Shown: piece after piece, positions 1 through 7,314 of the stretch | Layout of the letters: every line of letters starts with the position of its first letter | How positions within the stretch are numbered: position 1 is the stretch's first letter | Assembly: GCA_029202525.1 (NCBI GenBank) | Contig: CP119325.1 | Coordinates: 3,384,001 to 3,448,000 of the forward strand | Length of the DNA stretch: 64,000 nt | Direction of reading: 5' to 3' | Source of the DNA: Candidatus Pseudomonas phytovorans | Lineage (GTDB): Bacteria > Pseudomonadota > Gammaproteobacteria > Pseudomonadales > Pseudomonadaceae | Notes under the pieces: generated by a model | Told to the model about the DNA's origin: nothing | Database searches by the model: none | The model's input: the letters and a program-made list of their open reading frames with translations, nothing else | Made by a program: the position numbers and the translations under genes

Positions 1-357
1 CCAGTCGGGCAGGCCGAAGCGGCGGCCCTTGAGGTCTTTTACGGTGTGGATGCCGCTGTCTGGCCGGGTCAGGATCAATTGCGCCTCATCTGCCCATGAC
101 AGGCCGATCACCCGGGTGTCGCGGCCTTGGGCGCGGGCCCAGATGGCCGGGATGCTGCCGCCGTGGCGCACCGAATTGAGCAGACTGTGGTCGAAGTGCG
201 ATTCGCGCACCGCCTGCTGGTCGGCTTCACGCAGGGACTGTACCTGGGTGCCGAGGCCGGCCAGGTCTTCCTGCAGCCAGCCTTGCTGCACGGCAATGCC
301 CAGGCCGGTGGGCACCGGACAGCGGGTGTACCACAAGGTATCGAGGGTTTGGCTCAT
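1..357 (-). CDS. DszB-like sulfinate desulfinase, partial (runs off left edge)
   Basis: The first 119 codons are visible. There is no signal peptide, unlike a periplasmic binding protein. Residues 12-16 read RCPVP with Cys13, followed by His54 and Arg64 in H-F-x8-R-x-G-G-x-I-P. In Rhodococcus DszB (2'-hydroxybiphenyl-2-sulfinate desulfinase) the catalytic Cys27 lies in NCPVP and His60 and Arg70 have the same 10-residue spacing, followed by GGEIP. DszB has the fold of the NrtA/SsuA binding proteins, so automated annotation would probably call this a sulfonate/nitrate ABC binding protein. The inferred role is cytoplasmic release of sulfite from an organic sulfinate. It lies 14 nt downstream of an SsuD-like monooxygenase and should share its sigma-54 promoter. 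It is a paralogue of the complete gene at 7315. The true substrate is unknown, and a binding-protein-like sensor cannot be excluded. Confidence 0.7.
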   Translation of the reverse strand, partial: MSQTLDTLWYTRCPVPTGLGIAVQQGWLQEDLAGLGTQVQSLREADQQAVRESHFDHSLLNSVRHGGSIPAIWARAQGRDTRVIGLSWADEAQLILTRPDSGIHTVKDLKGRRFGLPDW

Positions 358-371
358 GTTCTGGCTCCGGG

Positions 372-1520
372 TCAGGCACTGGCTTGCAGAGGGGTAGGGG
401 TGGCGGCCTGCACCAGCGGCAGCACTTCCTGGCCGATGCGCAGGGCCTCTTCCAGGTGCGGGTTGGCGGCGAGGATGAAGGTGCTGAAACCGGCATCGCG
501 GTATTCGGCCAGGCGTTCGGCGATGTTCTGGTGGCTGCCCACCAGGCCCACGGTGGGGCCGGGCTTGGCTTTGGCGAAACCGGCCCACAGGTTGCGCGCC
601 AGGATCAGTTCGTCGAAGCCCTGCAAGCCTTGGTGATAGGCTGCCTGGCGTGCACCGCCTACCGAGTCCGAACCGGTCACGAAGCCCTTGGCGCTGGCAC
701 TGGCCTTGCCTTCCAGGCGCTCGAACTGCTGGCGCAGCTCGCGCCAGGCTTGTTCCTCGGTCTCGCGGGCGAACAGGTCGACACGCAGACCGAAACGCAC
801 CGTGCGGCCTTGCTTGTCGGCCAGCTCGCGCACACGCTCGATATGTGGCTTGAGCTTGTCGATGGGTTCGGCCCAATTCAGGTACACATCAGCGTGGCGT
901 GCAGCCACGTCCAGCGCGGCATCGGAAAAGCCAGAGAAGTACACGCCCGGTTTGCGTTCGTGTTGCAGCCCCGGTGGCAGGCTGCCGTTTTCCAGGCGGT
1001 AGATATCGCCTTCATAGGAAAACTTGTCCTGCGTCCACAGGCCCTGGATCACGTCGAGGAATTCGCCGGTACGCTTGTAGCGCAGGTCATGTTCGAGGAA
1101 GTCGCCATTGGCCCGTTGGCTGGCCGGGTTGCCGCCGGTGATGATGTTCCAGTCCAGGCGACCGCCACTGAGGTTCTGCAGGATTGCCGCCTGCTGGGCG
1201 GCATAAGCGGGCAAGGTCCAGGTGGCCTGGAAAGCGATCAGGAAGCGAATGCGCCGGGTTTCGCGGGCGAGCGCGGCGGCTGCGATCCACGGCTCCGGGC
1301 CGGTGGGCAGCAGCGCGCCTTCGAACCCGGCGAGCTCGGCCGCCTTGGCGACCTGGGCGATGTAGTCGATGTAGGTGAAACCATCCGCCTGGCCGTCGGG
1401 CAATCGGCCGGGCGCGATGTTGCCGGGGCGGTGGGCGGGGTTGCCGCGGTTATGGCGGTCGGTGGACAGCTGCGGGCCGTCGGTGCCTAAAGGCAGGCGC
1501 CAGAAGAATTCGGTGGTCAT
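372..1520 (-). CDS. SsuD-like FMNH2-dependent sulfonate monooxygenase (382 aa)
   Basis: Bacterial luciferase-like (LLM) flavin monooxygenase close in length to alkanesulfonate monooxygenase SsuD (381 aa). N-terminal TEFFWRLPLG, the flavin-barrel stretch GGRLDWNIITGG and C-terminal NPHLEEALRIGQ are typical. The family oxidises a sulfonate or related organosulfur compound with O2 and reduced FMN supplied by a separate reductase; no reductase is in the window. At the SsuD active-site strand (R226-L-H228 in E. coli, from memory) this protein reads R-V-D, and the SsuD Cys54 segment has no Cys, so the substrate probably differs. The VG-x-x-R element (SVGGAR) is kept. It is first in an operon with the DszB-like gene, behind a sigma-54 promoter at 1563-1578. 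The closest paralogue in the window is 21531-22730. Confidence 0.85.
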   Translation of the reverse strand: MTTEFFWRLPLGTDGPQLSTDRHNRGNPAHRPGNIAPGRLPDGQADGFTYIDYIAQVAKAAELAGFEGALLPTGPEPWIAAAALARETRRIRFLIAFQATWTLPAYAAQQAAILQNLSGGRLDWNIITGGNPASQRANGDFLEHDLRYKRTGEFLDVIQGLWTQDKFSYEGDIYRLENGSLPPGLQHERKPGVYFSGFSDAALDVAARHADVYLNWAEPIDKLKPHIERVRELADKQGRTVRFGLRVDLFARETEEQAWRELRQQFERLEGKASASAKGFVTGSDSVGGARQAAYHQGLQGFDELILARNLWAGFAKAKPGPTVGLVGSHQNIAERLAEYRDAGFSTFILAANPHLEEALRIGQEVLPLVQAATPTPLQASA

Positions 1521-1562
1521 GGGGGCTCCTGAAGAGGGAGGTTGTGCAGATGGGGAGGGTGG

Positions 1563-1578
1563 TGCAACGGCTGTGCCA
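1563..1578 (-). promoter_or_regulatory. Sigma-54 (-24/-12) promoter for the 1520-to-1 operon
   Basis: Read on the minus strand the sequence is TGGCACAGCCGTTGCA, a perfect match to TGGCAC-N5-TTGCA with GG-N10-GC spacing. It lies 43 nt upstream of the start codon at 1520, giving a leader of about 30 nt. An enhancer-like palindrome lies 58 bp further upstream. Confidence 0.85.
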
Positions 1579-1632
1579 TGCGTGGCGTAGGGCCTGTGGG
1601 GCGGGGGTTTGATGAGTAGACGGGGAGAGGGG

Positions 1633-1680
1633 TGCTGCTGTGGCAGCAGTGCGGCAGCAATGGATGCTGGGGTGGCAGCA
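1633..1680. promoter_or_regulatory. Enhancer-like sites, TGCTG-N3-CAGCA class
   Basis: Contains CTGCTG-TGG-CAGCAG (1635-1649), a TGCTG-N3-CAGCA palindrome, followed by two more GCAGCA/TGCTGG half-sites up to 1680. The same 13-bp palindrome occurs near the other sigma-54 promoters of the region (7143-7155 and 25211-25223), so it is a good candidate for the binding site of the SfnR-like activator encoded at 25347. Confidence 0.6.
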
Positions 1681-1700
1681 GGGTGCGGTGCATATCTGTT

Positions 1701-1990
1701 CCGGCCCTTTCGCGGGTGAACCCGCTCCCACAGGTTCTGCGCTGCCTGTCAGACCTGCGCTGTACCTGTGGGAGATTACCCAGCCCTTTGGGCTGCGTTG
1801 TCACGCAGAGAGCTGAATTCGTAAGCGCGACGCGGACTTTGTGGGAGCGGGCGTGCCCGCGAAGAATCCAACGCGGTGTATGGCACCGGCTGCGCCGGTG
1901 TTCGCGGGCACGCCCGCTCCCACAGAGACCCTGCTAATCAGTTAGCTAAGTGCAGTTCTGTGGGAGCGGGTTCACCCGCGAAGAGGCCGG
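1701..1990. repeat. REP cluster (P. putida type), several copies
   Basis: Copies lie at about 1701-1733, 1841-1864, 1901-1925 and 1958-1990, with a partial copy near 1766. The 1841 and 1901 copies form an inverted pair around a short GC-rich stem. The cluster fills the gap between the ABC exporter 3' end (1995) and the regulatory region of the 1520 operon; no gene is seen in 1700-1994. It may act as a transcription stop or mRNA 3' stabiliser for the exporter genes. Confidence 0.85.
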
Positions 1991-1994
1991 CAAG

Positions 1995-3845
1995 TCAGAC
2001 TTCGACCGCCGCAGTTGCTACTTCCCCGGCACTGCGCAGATACGCTTCATACAGCGCTGAATAAGCCCCACCCCGGCCAATCAGCTCGGCATGCGCCCCT
2101 TGCTCCACCACCTGCCCATGTTTCACCACGGCAATCCGGTCTGCATCGCGGATGGTCGCCAGTCGGTGAGCAATGATGATCGCCGTGCGCCCCTGGCACA
2201 GCCGGCGCAGGGCACGCTGGATACGCCGCTCGGTGTGCACGTCCACCGCCGAAGTGGCTTCGTCGAGCACCAGCACTGCCGGGTCGGCCAGATAGGCCCG
2301 CACCAGGCACACCAGCTGGCGCTGGCCGTGGCTGAGGTGCGCGCCCAGCGGGCCGACTTCAGTGTGGTAGCGCTGTGGCAAACGTTCCAGCACCTCGTCG
2401 GCACCCAGCTCGCGGGCTGCTGCCACCAGCTGTGCATCGCTGGCGGTGGGCGCGGCCAGGCGCAGGTTGTCGAGGATGCTGCCGCTGAACAGCACGTTGT
2501 CCTGCAGCACCACGCCTACGTTGCGCCGCAGGTCATGTTGGGCCAGCGCGCGCAGGTCGATGCCATCGAGCTTGACTGCGCCTTGCTGCACTTCGTAGAA
2601 GCGCGTCAGCAACTGTACAAGCGTGCTCTTGCCATGCCCCGAGGGGCCGACGATGGCCAGCACCTCGCCGGCACGGATATGCAGGCTCAGCCCGTCAATC
2701 ACCGGGCGCGGGCTGTTCGGCGCATAGGCAAACCCGACCGCGTCGAAGTCCACCTGGCCGCGTGCCCTGGCCAGCGCGCGCGGCGCGGGGGGGTCGAGCA
2801 CCTGCGGGCGGGTGTCGAGCAACAGGAAAATGCGCTGGGCCGAAGCGCTGCCGGTGGCGTAGCGCTCGAACAGGTCCGACAGCTCTTGCAGCGGGCCAAG
2901 GAACAGGAACACGTAGAACAGGCTCTCGGCCACCTGGCCCACGCTGACCTTGCCTTCGGCCAGGCCGTAGGCGCCGACCAGCAACAGCACGGCCATGCCG
3001 GCGGTGCTCAGCAGTGCGGTGAAAGGGGCGAACCAGCCAGCGCGCAGGCTGCCGCGGATCAGTGCCTGGTTGAAGTCTTCCAGCAGGCCCCGGTAGCGTG
3101 CCTGGTTGGTCTGCTCTTGCCCGCATTGCTGTATCAGCCGTACCCCGCTCACACTTTCCACCAGGTGCGCGGTGAAGCGGCTGCGCTGCTCGGCCACCTT
3201 GGCCCAGTTGCGTTGCGATACTCGCTTGAAGCGCCAGGTGGCCACGGCCAGCAGCGGTACCGTGGCAACCAGGCTGTAGAAGAAACTGGGGTCGATGCGC
3301 CATAGCATTACCGCTGCCAGGCCGCAACGTAGCAGGGCGCCGAGCAGCTCGGGCGGGCCTTGCACCAGCAAGGGCTCCAGCGCGTCCACGTCACGGTCGG
3401 CACGGGAAATGATACGCCCGGCCCGGGTCTGGTCGAAGTAGCTCACCGACAGCGCCTGCACATGGGCGAACACTTTCACCCGCAGGGCGTTGATTACGCC
3501 TATCGCTGCGCGCCCGGCAATGAACTGCGACACCCCGGCCAGCAAGAAGCGCCCGAGCCAGCTCGCTGCCAGCCCCAGGCCCAGCCACAGCACCAGGCGC
3601 TCGTCGAGCAGCCAGTGGTCGGCGCTGGGCACCAGGCCCTTGTCCAGCAGTTCACGCACGAACCACGGCCGCAGGAAAACGGTGAACACCAGCAGCAACT
3701 CGATGCCGATCACTGTCAGGATTTGCCCACGAATTGGCCGCAACAGCGGCAGCAGGCGGTGGAACATACCGCGGTCCAGCGCCTGGCGGGCCAGGCGTTG
3801 CTCGATGTCGATATCGCTGGCAGGTGTGTGTTGCGTGTCACTCAT
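1995..3845 (-). CDS. ABC exporter half-transporter, subunit B (616 aa)
   Basis: Type IV (MsbA/LmrA-like) ABC exporter subunit with an N-terminal six-helix membrane domain (about residues 30-330) and a C-terminal nucleotide-binding domain. Walker A GPSGHGKST begins at residue 400; Walker B VLVLDEATSA carries the catalytic Glu, and the H-loop reads IIAHRLAT. The signature motif is degenerate, LSHGQ instead of LSGGQ. The upstream partner has the complementary defects, so the pair should form a heterodimer with one active and one degenerate ATP site, as in TM287/288 or BmrCD. The start at 3845 overlaps the partner's stop by 8 nt. The substrate is unknown; export of a drug, lipid or peptide is possible. 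The placement between sulfur operons does not prove a sulfur role. Confidence 0.9.
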   Translation of the reverse strand: MSDTQHTPASDIDIEQRLARQALDRGMFHRLLPLLRPIRGQILTVIGIELLLVFTVFLRPWFVRELLDKGLVPSADHWLLDERLVLWLGLGLAASWLGRFLLAGVSQFIAGRAAIGVINALRVKVFAHVQALSVSYFDQTRAGRIISRADRDVDALEPLLVQGPPELLGALLRCGLAAVMLWRIDPSFFYSLVATVPLLAVATWRFKRVSQRNWAKVAEQRSRFTAHLVESVSGVRLIQQCGQEQTNQARYRGLLEDFNQALIRGSLRAGWFAPFTALLSTAGMAVLLLVGAYGLAEGKVSVGQVAESLFYVFLFLGPLQELSDLFERYATGSASAQRIFLLLDTRPQVLDPPAPRALARARGQVDFDAVGFAYAPNSPRPVIDGLSLHIRAGEVLAIVGPSGHGKSTLVQLLTRFYEVQQGAVKLDGIDLRALAQHDLRRNVGVVLQDNVLFSGSILDNLRLAAPTASDAQLVAAARELGADEVLERLPQRYHTEVGPLGAHLSHGQRQLVCLVRAYLADPAVLVLDEATSAVDVHTERRIQRALRRLCQGRTAIIIAHRLATIRDADRIAVVKHGQVVEQGAHAELIGRGGAYSALYEAYLRSAGEVATAAVEV

Positions 3846-5613
3846 GGTCGATCCCCAGCAAGTCGCGGTAGTGGGCGTTGTCTGCACTGAGCTCGGCATG
3901 GCTACCGCTGGCGGTAATGCGGCCGTTTTCCAGCATCACTACACGGTCGGCCAGTAGCAGGGTGGACAGGCGGCTGGTGATCAGCAGCAAAGTCGGGCCT
4001 TGGCCGCTCGCGCGGTGCAGGCGACGGATGTTGTCCAGCACCTGCCGTTCGCCCAAGGCATCGAGTGCGCTGGTGGCGTCGTCCAGGCAGAGGATGTCGG
4101 GTGCACCGAGCAATGCGCGGGCCAGGCACAGGCGTTGACGTTGGCCGCCGGACAGGGTTACGCCACGATCGCCCAGCGGGGTATTCAGGCCGTGAGGCAG
4201 GCGTTCCAGCACATCCTCGGCGGCGGCCAGGCGCAATGCTTCGCGCAACTGTGCATCGCTGGCCTGCGGCGCGGTCAGGCGCAAGTTGGCAGCCAGGCTG
4301 TCAGAGAACAGGAAGCTCTCTTGCGGCAATACCTGCACGCGGCGGCGCAGGTCCGCCAGGTCGAGGTCGCGCACGTTTTGCCAACCGGCAGTGTCGCTAC
4401 CGACTTGCACGCTGCCGTGCTGCACATCGGCCAAACGTGGCAAAAGGCTGGCCAACAGGCTTTTACCGGTGCCGGTGGCACCGACCAGTGCCACCACCTC
4501 ACCGGGCAACAGCGTCAGCGAGCAGTCCTGCAGGACAGGCCGGCCAGCTTCCGCTGCACTGACTTGCACCTGGTTCAGCTTAAGCCCCAACGGCCCTGCG
4601 GGCAGGGTGGCATGGCCGCTGATGATGGCCGGGCGTTCGTCCAGCAACTGCCAGATGCGTTCGGCGCTGGCGCGGGCATCGGCGAACGTCTGCATCACCC
4701 GGCCAATGCCTTCGATGCGAAACACCAGCGTGGTGGCCACCAGCAGCGCGGCGACCAGCTCGCCGATGCCCAGCGCGCCGGCTGCCACACGGTGGGCACC
4801 GTAGACCAGGATCCACACATGCCCCAGCGCCACCACAGCCTGCGGCAGTGGAATCCGCGAGCTGGCGTAGGCGAGGGCGGCGCGGGCGTGGCCGGTAAAC
4901 ACCTCGACCTGGCTGGCGAACCGCGCGATGCGCTGGTTTTCCAGGCCAAAGGCCTTGATCACCCGCACCCCGCCGATGCCTTCGGCCAGGTCCTGGCTGA
5001 CCTGGTCATAGGCAGCGCCCACTGCGCGGTCCAGGCTGACCAGCCGATCGGTCTGCACCACGAACAGCCACAACCCGGCGCCGGTCAGCAGCAACGGCAC
5101 CAGGCCAAGCAGTGGGTCGTACCAGCTCAACAAACCCACGGCGGCGATGACCACCAGCGGCGTTTCGATGATCTGCCGCCAGAAAGTGATCAGCGCGTCG
5201 CGCACCTTGTCGGCGTCGCGGGTGGTGCGCGTGACCAGCTCGCCCATGCCGTGGTGCCAGTGGTAGCCCAGATGCAAGCGCTGCACCTGGTTGAGGATGC
5301 GTTCACGCAGGCGCGTGAGCAGGGCCTGGCTGAGCACCAGCGACAGCACGGCAGCGGCGTACTGCAGCAGGCCGCGGCCCAGGGCGATGGCCAGCAGCAG
5401 CCACAGCCAGTGCCAGGCCACGCTGGCGTCCAGGCGGCCGTCGGCCAGGCGCAGCACGGCGCGGCCGGCGCTGACATCATCGACCGCACGGCCGATCAGC
5501 CACTGCTGCCAGGCCAGGCCGAGGTTGCCGGCAATGTACAAGGCTGTGACCAGTGCGAAGCGCCAGGGCATTTCGCGATAGATGGCCAAAGCCCGAAGAA
5601 GAGGGTGGTTCAT
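3838..5613 (-). CDS. ABC exporter half-transporter, subunit A (591 aa), degenerate ATPase
   Basis: Inner-membrane ABC exporter subunit: membrane domain about residues 15-310, Walker A GATGTGKS at 378-385, canonical signature LSGGQRQR, Walker B ILCLDDATSALD. The catalytic Glu after Walker B is Asp, and the H-loop His is replaced by Ser (ITSRLST). Such Walker-B/H-loop degeneration with an intact LSGGQ is the hallmark of the degenerate-site subunit in heterodimeric exporters; the partner encoded immediately downstream shows the reverse pattern. The two genes overlap by 8 nt and must be co-translated. The leader contains a REP element rather than a recognisable sigma-54 promoter, so this pair may be regulated apart from the neighbouring sulfur genes. 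Confidence 0.9.
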   Translation of the reverse strand: MNHPLLRALAIYREMPWRFALVTALYIAGNLGLAWQQWLIGRAVDDVSAGRAVLRLADGRLDASVAWHWLWLLLAIALGRGLLQYAAAVLSLVLSQALLTRLRERILNQVQRLHLGYHWHHGMGELVTRTTRDADKVRDALITFWRQIIETPLVVIAAVGLLSWYDPLLGLVPLLLTGAGLWLFVVQTDRLVSLDRAVGAAYDQVSQDLAEGIGGVRVIKAFGLENQRIARFASQVEVFTGHARAALAYASSRIPLPQAVVALGHVWILVYGAHRVAAGALGIGELVAALLVATTLVFRIEGIGRVMQTFADARASAERIWQLLDERPAIISGHATLPAGPLGLKLNQVQVSAAEAGRPVLQDCSLTLLPGEVVALVGATGTGKSLLASLLPRLADVQHGSVQVGSDTAGWQNVRDLDLADLRRRVQVLPQESFLFSDSLAANLRLTAPQASDAQLREALRLAAAEDVLERLPHGLNTPLGDRGVTLSGGQRQRLCLARALLGAPDILCLDDATSALDALGERQVLDNIRRLHRASGQGPTLLLITSRLSTLLLADRVVMLENGRITASGSHAELSADNAHYRDLLGIDHE

Positions 5614-5646
5614 GTAAATGCTCGATCAAAATGCGACGCCGCCCCC

Positions 5647-5690
5647 TGTAGGAGCGGCCTTGTGTCGCGATAGGGGCGCAAAGCGCCCCT
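5647..5690. repeat. Second REP-like family (GTAGGAGCGGCC type)
   Basis: GTAGGAGCGGCCTTGTGTCG followed by a GGGGCGC-AAA-GCGCCCC hairpin. The same element recurs as an inverted pair at 9137-9246. It sits in the 93-nt gap between the sfnB-like gene and the exporter pair. Confidence 0.75.
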
Positions 5691-5706
5691 CCGTCCAAAC
5701 CCCGTG

Positions 5707-6939
5707 TCAACGGCGGGTAGCGCCCTGGGTTTCCTTGGCATTTAGCACCGCCGTGTACTCCCCCGGATCGGCCCCGTTCAGGTAGTAGTTACCCACGTTG
5801 TGCAGCCGCCAGCGGATAGGGTCGTGGGTGGTGTGCACTCGGGCATTGCGCCAGAAGCGGTCGAGGTTCCACTTGCTCAGCGACGCGCTGGCCCCCAACA
5901 ACGAGAACAGGTCGCTGGAAATCTTCAGCGACGCAGCATCGGAATGCGCGCGGGCAGTCGCCACCGACAAGATCAGCTCATCCTGCAAGGCCTTGTTCTC
6001 TGGGTCGCGCTCGTGTTCGTCGAACACCCGCGCCGCCTCGCGCAGCACTGACTCGGCACCGCGCAGCGCCACGGCGTATTCGCCGATCTGGCGAATCACA
6101 TGTGGCTCGTCACTGGCGCGTTCGACGCCGCTTTCCACCCAGGCCCGGGCATGCTCGCGCAGGTACTCGACAGCTGCCTGCAAGGCGCCAGCGGCGATGC
6201 CGGTGTCGATGGCCGCATGGAGGATCTGCGGGAAGGTCAGGCCGGTGCGTTTCATTGGGCCGCTGCGGCGGGTCAGGTAGCGCTCGTCGAGCACGATGTT
6301 GTCGAAGTTCACCGTGCCGCTCACCGAGTTCTGCTGGCCGAAGGCCTGCCAGTCATCGATCAGGGTCAGCCCGGGGGTGTCGCGGTGCAGCAGCACGCCG
6401 ACGCCACCGTCTTCGCTGGCAGCGGTCAGCGAAATCCACTCGGCCAGGTAGGACCCGGTGGAGTAGAACTTGCTGCCGTTGAGTACCCACTGGCCATCGG
6501 CACGGCGCTCGACGCGGGTCTTGAGGGCAAATTTGTTCTTGCCGCCGACTTCGGCCAGGGCGTTGCCGAAGCGCTTGCCGGCCAGCACGTCGGCGATCAG
6601 CCGGTCGCGTACTTCATCCGGGTAGCCGGTGAAGATGCCGCGCAGCATGACGTTGTGAATCTGCAGCAACTGGCCGACGCCGCCGTCGGCGGTAGAGATC
6701 AGGCGCACGGTTTCGACCACAGTCTGCACCGAGGCACCGAGGCCGCCGAACCTGGCAGGTACCGCGATGGCGGTCAGGCCGCTGCTGGACAGCAGTTCGG
6801 CCTGGCGGTGGGGGAGCTGGCCGTTGTTGCGCGGGTCGGCGGCCAGCTCGGCAATTTGCGCGGCGACCTGGCGGGCGGTTTCGATGGCTTCGGTTTCGCT
6901 GGTCAGGCGGCGGGCGGGGGAGGGTTCTATGGCGCTCAT
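5707..6939 (-). CDS. SfnB/DszC-like flavin monooxygenase, acyl-CoA dehydrogenase fold (410 aa)
   Basis: Member of the SfnB family of sulfur-acquisition oxidoreductases, which share the acyl-CoA dehydrogenase fold with DszC. DszC uses FMNH2 and O2 to oxidise thioether sulfur; SfnB proteins are linked to dimethylsulfone and related organosulfur use. Visible are the N-terminal helical domain (QLPHRQAELLSSSGLTAIAVP), the central beta domain (NGSKFYSTGSYLAEW) and a C-terminal helical domain ending in FWRNARVHTTHDPIRWRLHNVG, characteristic of this family. The start at 6939 follows a leader of about 135 nt containing a REP pair; the promoter is the sigma-54 site at 7086-7101. It is transcribed divergently from the DszB-like gene at 7315 across a shared enhancer region, which supports a joint oxygenase-desulfinase function. 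The actual substrate is not known. Confidence 0.85.
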   Translation of the reverse strand: MSAIEPSPARRLTSETEAIETARQVAAQIAELAADPRNNGQLPHRQAELLSSSGLTAIAVPARFGGLGASVQTVVETVRLISTADGGVGQLLQIHNVMLRGIFTGYPDEVRDRLIADVLAGKRFGNALAEVGGKNKFALKTRVERRADGQWVLNGSKFYSTGSYLAEWISLTAASEDGGVGVLLHRDTPGLTLIDDWQAFGQQNSVSGTVNFDNIVLDERYLTRRSGPMKRTGLTFPQILHAAIDTGIAAGALQAAVEYLREHARAWVESGVERASDEPHVIRQIGEYAVALRGAESVLREAARVFDEHERDPENKALQDELILSVATARAHSDAASLKISSDLFSLLGASASLSKWNLDRFWRNARVHTTHDPIRWRLHNVGNYYLNGADPGEYTAVLNAKETQGATRR

Positions 6940-6977
6940 TGTGGGGTCTCGGATTGTCTGAAGGGCCAGTGCGCCTG

Positions 6978-7062
6978 CTTCGCGGGTAAACCCGCTCCTA
7001 CAGGGACCGCATTGCCTGAGCTGTGCGCGGTCCCTGTGGGAGCGGGTTCACCCGCGAATGGC
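6978..7062. repeat. REP inverted pair in the leader of the sfnB-like gene
   Basis: TTCGCGGGTAAACCCGCTCC (first copy) and GGGAGCGGGTTCACCCGCGA (second copy) face each other across a short spacer containing GGGACCGC/GCGGTCCC arms. It lies between the sigma-54 promoter and the start codon at 6939, so it will be transcribed as a stable stem-loop in the leader. Confidence 0.85.
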
Positions 7063-7085
7063 CACACCGCGGTAAAAAGCTCTTG

Positions 7086-7101
7086 AGCAATATCTTTGCC
7101 A
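7086..7101 (-). promoter_or_regulatory. Sigma-54 promoter for the sfnB-like gene
   Basis: Minus-strand reading is TGGCAAAGATATTGCT: TGGCA-N6-TTGCT with GG-N10-GC. The expected transcript start is near 7075. It diverges from the plus-strand sigma-54 promoter at 7266-7281. Confidence 0.8.
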
Positions 7102-7142
7102 TCCCTCCCCAAGCCCCATCCTGCGCGGCTTGCACAACTGTT

Positions 7143-7181
7143 TGCTGCCCCAGCAGCAGTCACTCTGCTGATCTGGCAGCA
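7143..7181. promoter_or_regulatory. Shared enhancer-like region between divergent sigma-54 promoters
   Basis: TGCTG-CCC-CAGCA at 7143-7155 and TGCTG-ATCTGG-CAGCA at 7166-7181. The first has exactly the TGCTG-N3-CAGCA form found at 1636-1648 and 25211-25223. It lies about 42 bp from the minus promoter and about 110 bp from the plus promoter, a normal distance for a bacterial enhancer-binding protein. Confidence 0.6.
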
Positions 7182-7265
7182 CCCCGCCCGCAATCCTGCT
7201 CCCAGCCAAGCACCCAGCACCCTGATGCAACAGCCAAACCCAGGTAAATCAGGGCCTCCAACGGT

Positions 7266-7281
7266 TGGCACGCACACTGCA
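7266..7281 (+). promoter_or_regulatory. Sigma-54 promoter for the DszB-like gene
   Basis: TGGCACGCACACTGCA: TGGCAC-N5-CTGCA with exact GG-N10-GC spacing (GG 7267-7268, GC 7279-7280). The predicted transcript start is near 7292, 23 nt before the ATG at 7315. Confidence 0.82.
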
Positions 7282-7314
7282 ATGGTGCTTGCACGACGCC
7301 CAAGGAGCCACCCC

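Noticed and set aside
2091..5673. Long plus-strand open frames over the ABC exporter genes
   Set aside because: Shadows of the two exporter genes, whose Walker, signature and membrane segments are clear on the minus strand.
7096..7314. 73-codon N-terminal extension of the DszB-like gene
   Set aside because: It would start upstream of the predicted sigma-54 promoter and enhancer sites and has no homology to the protein family; the ATG at 7315 has a good ribosome site.
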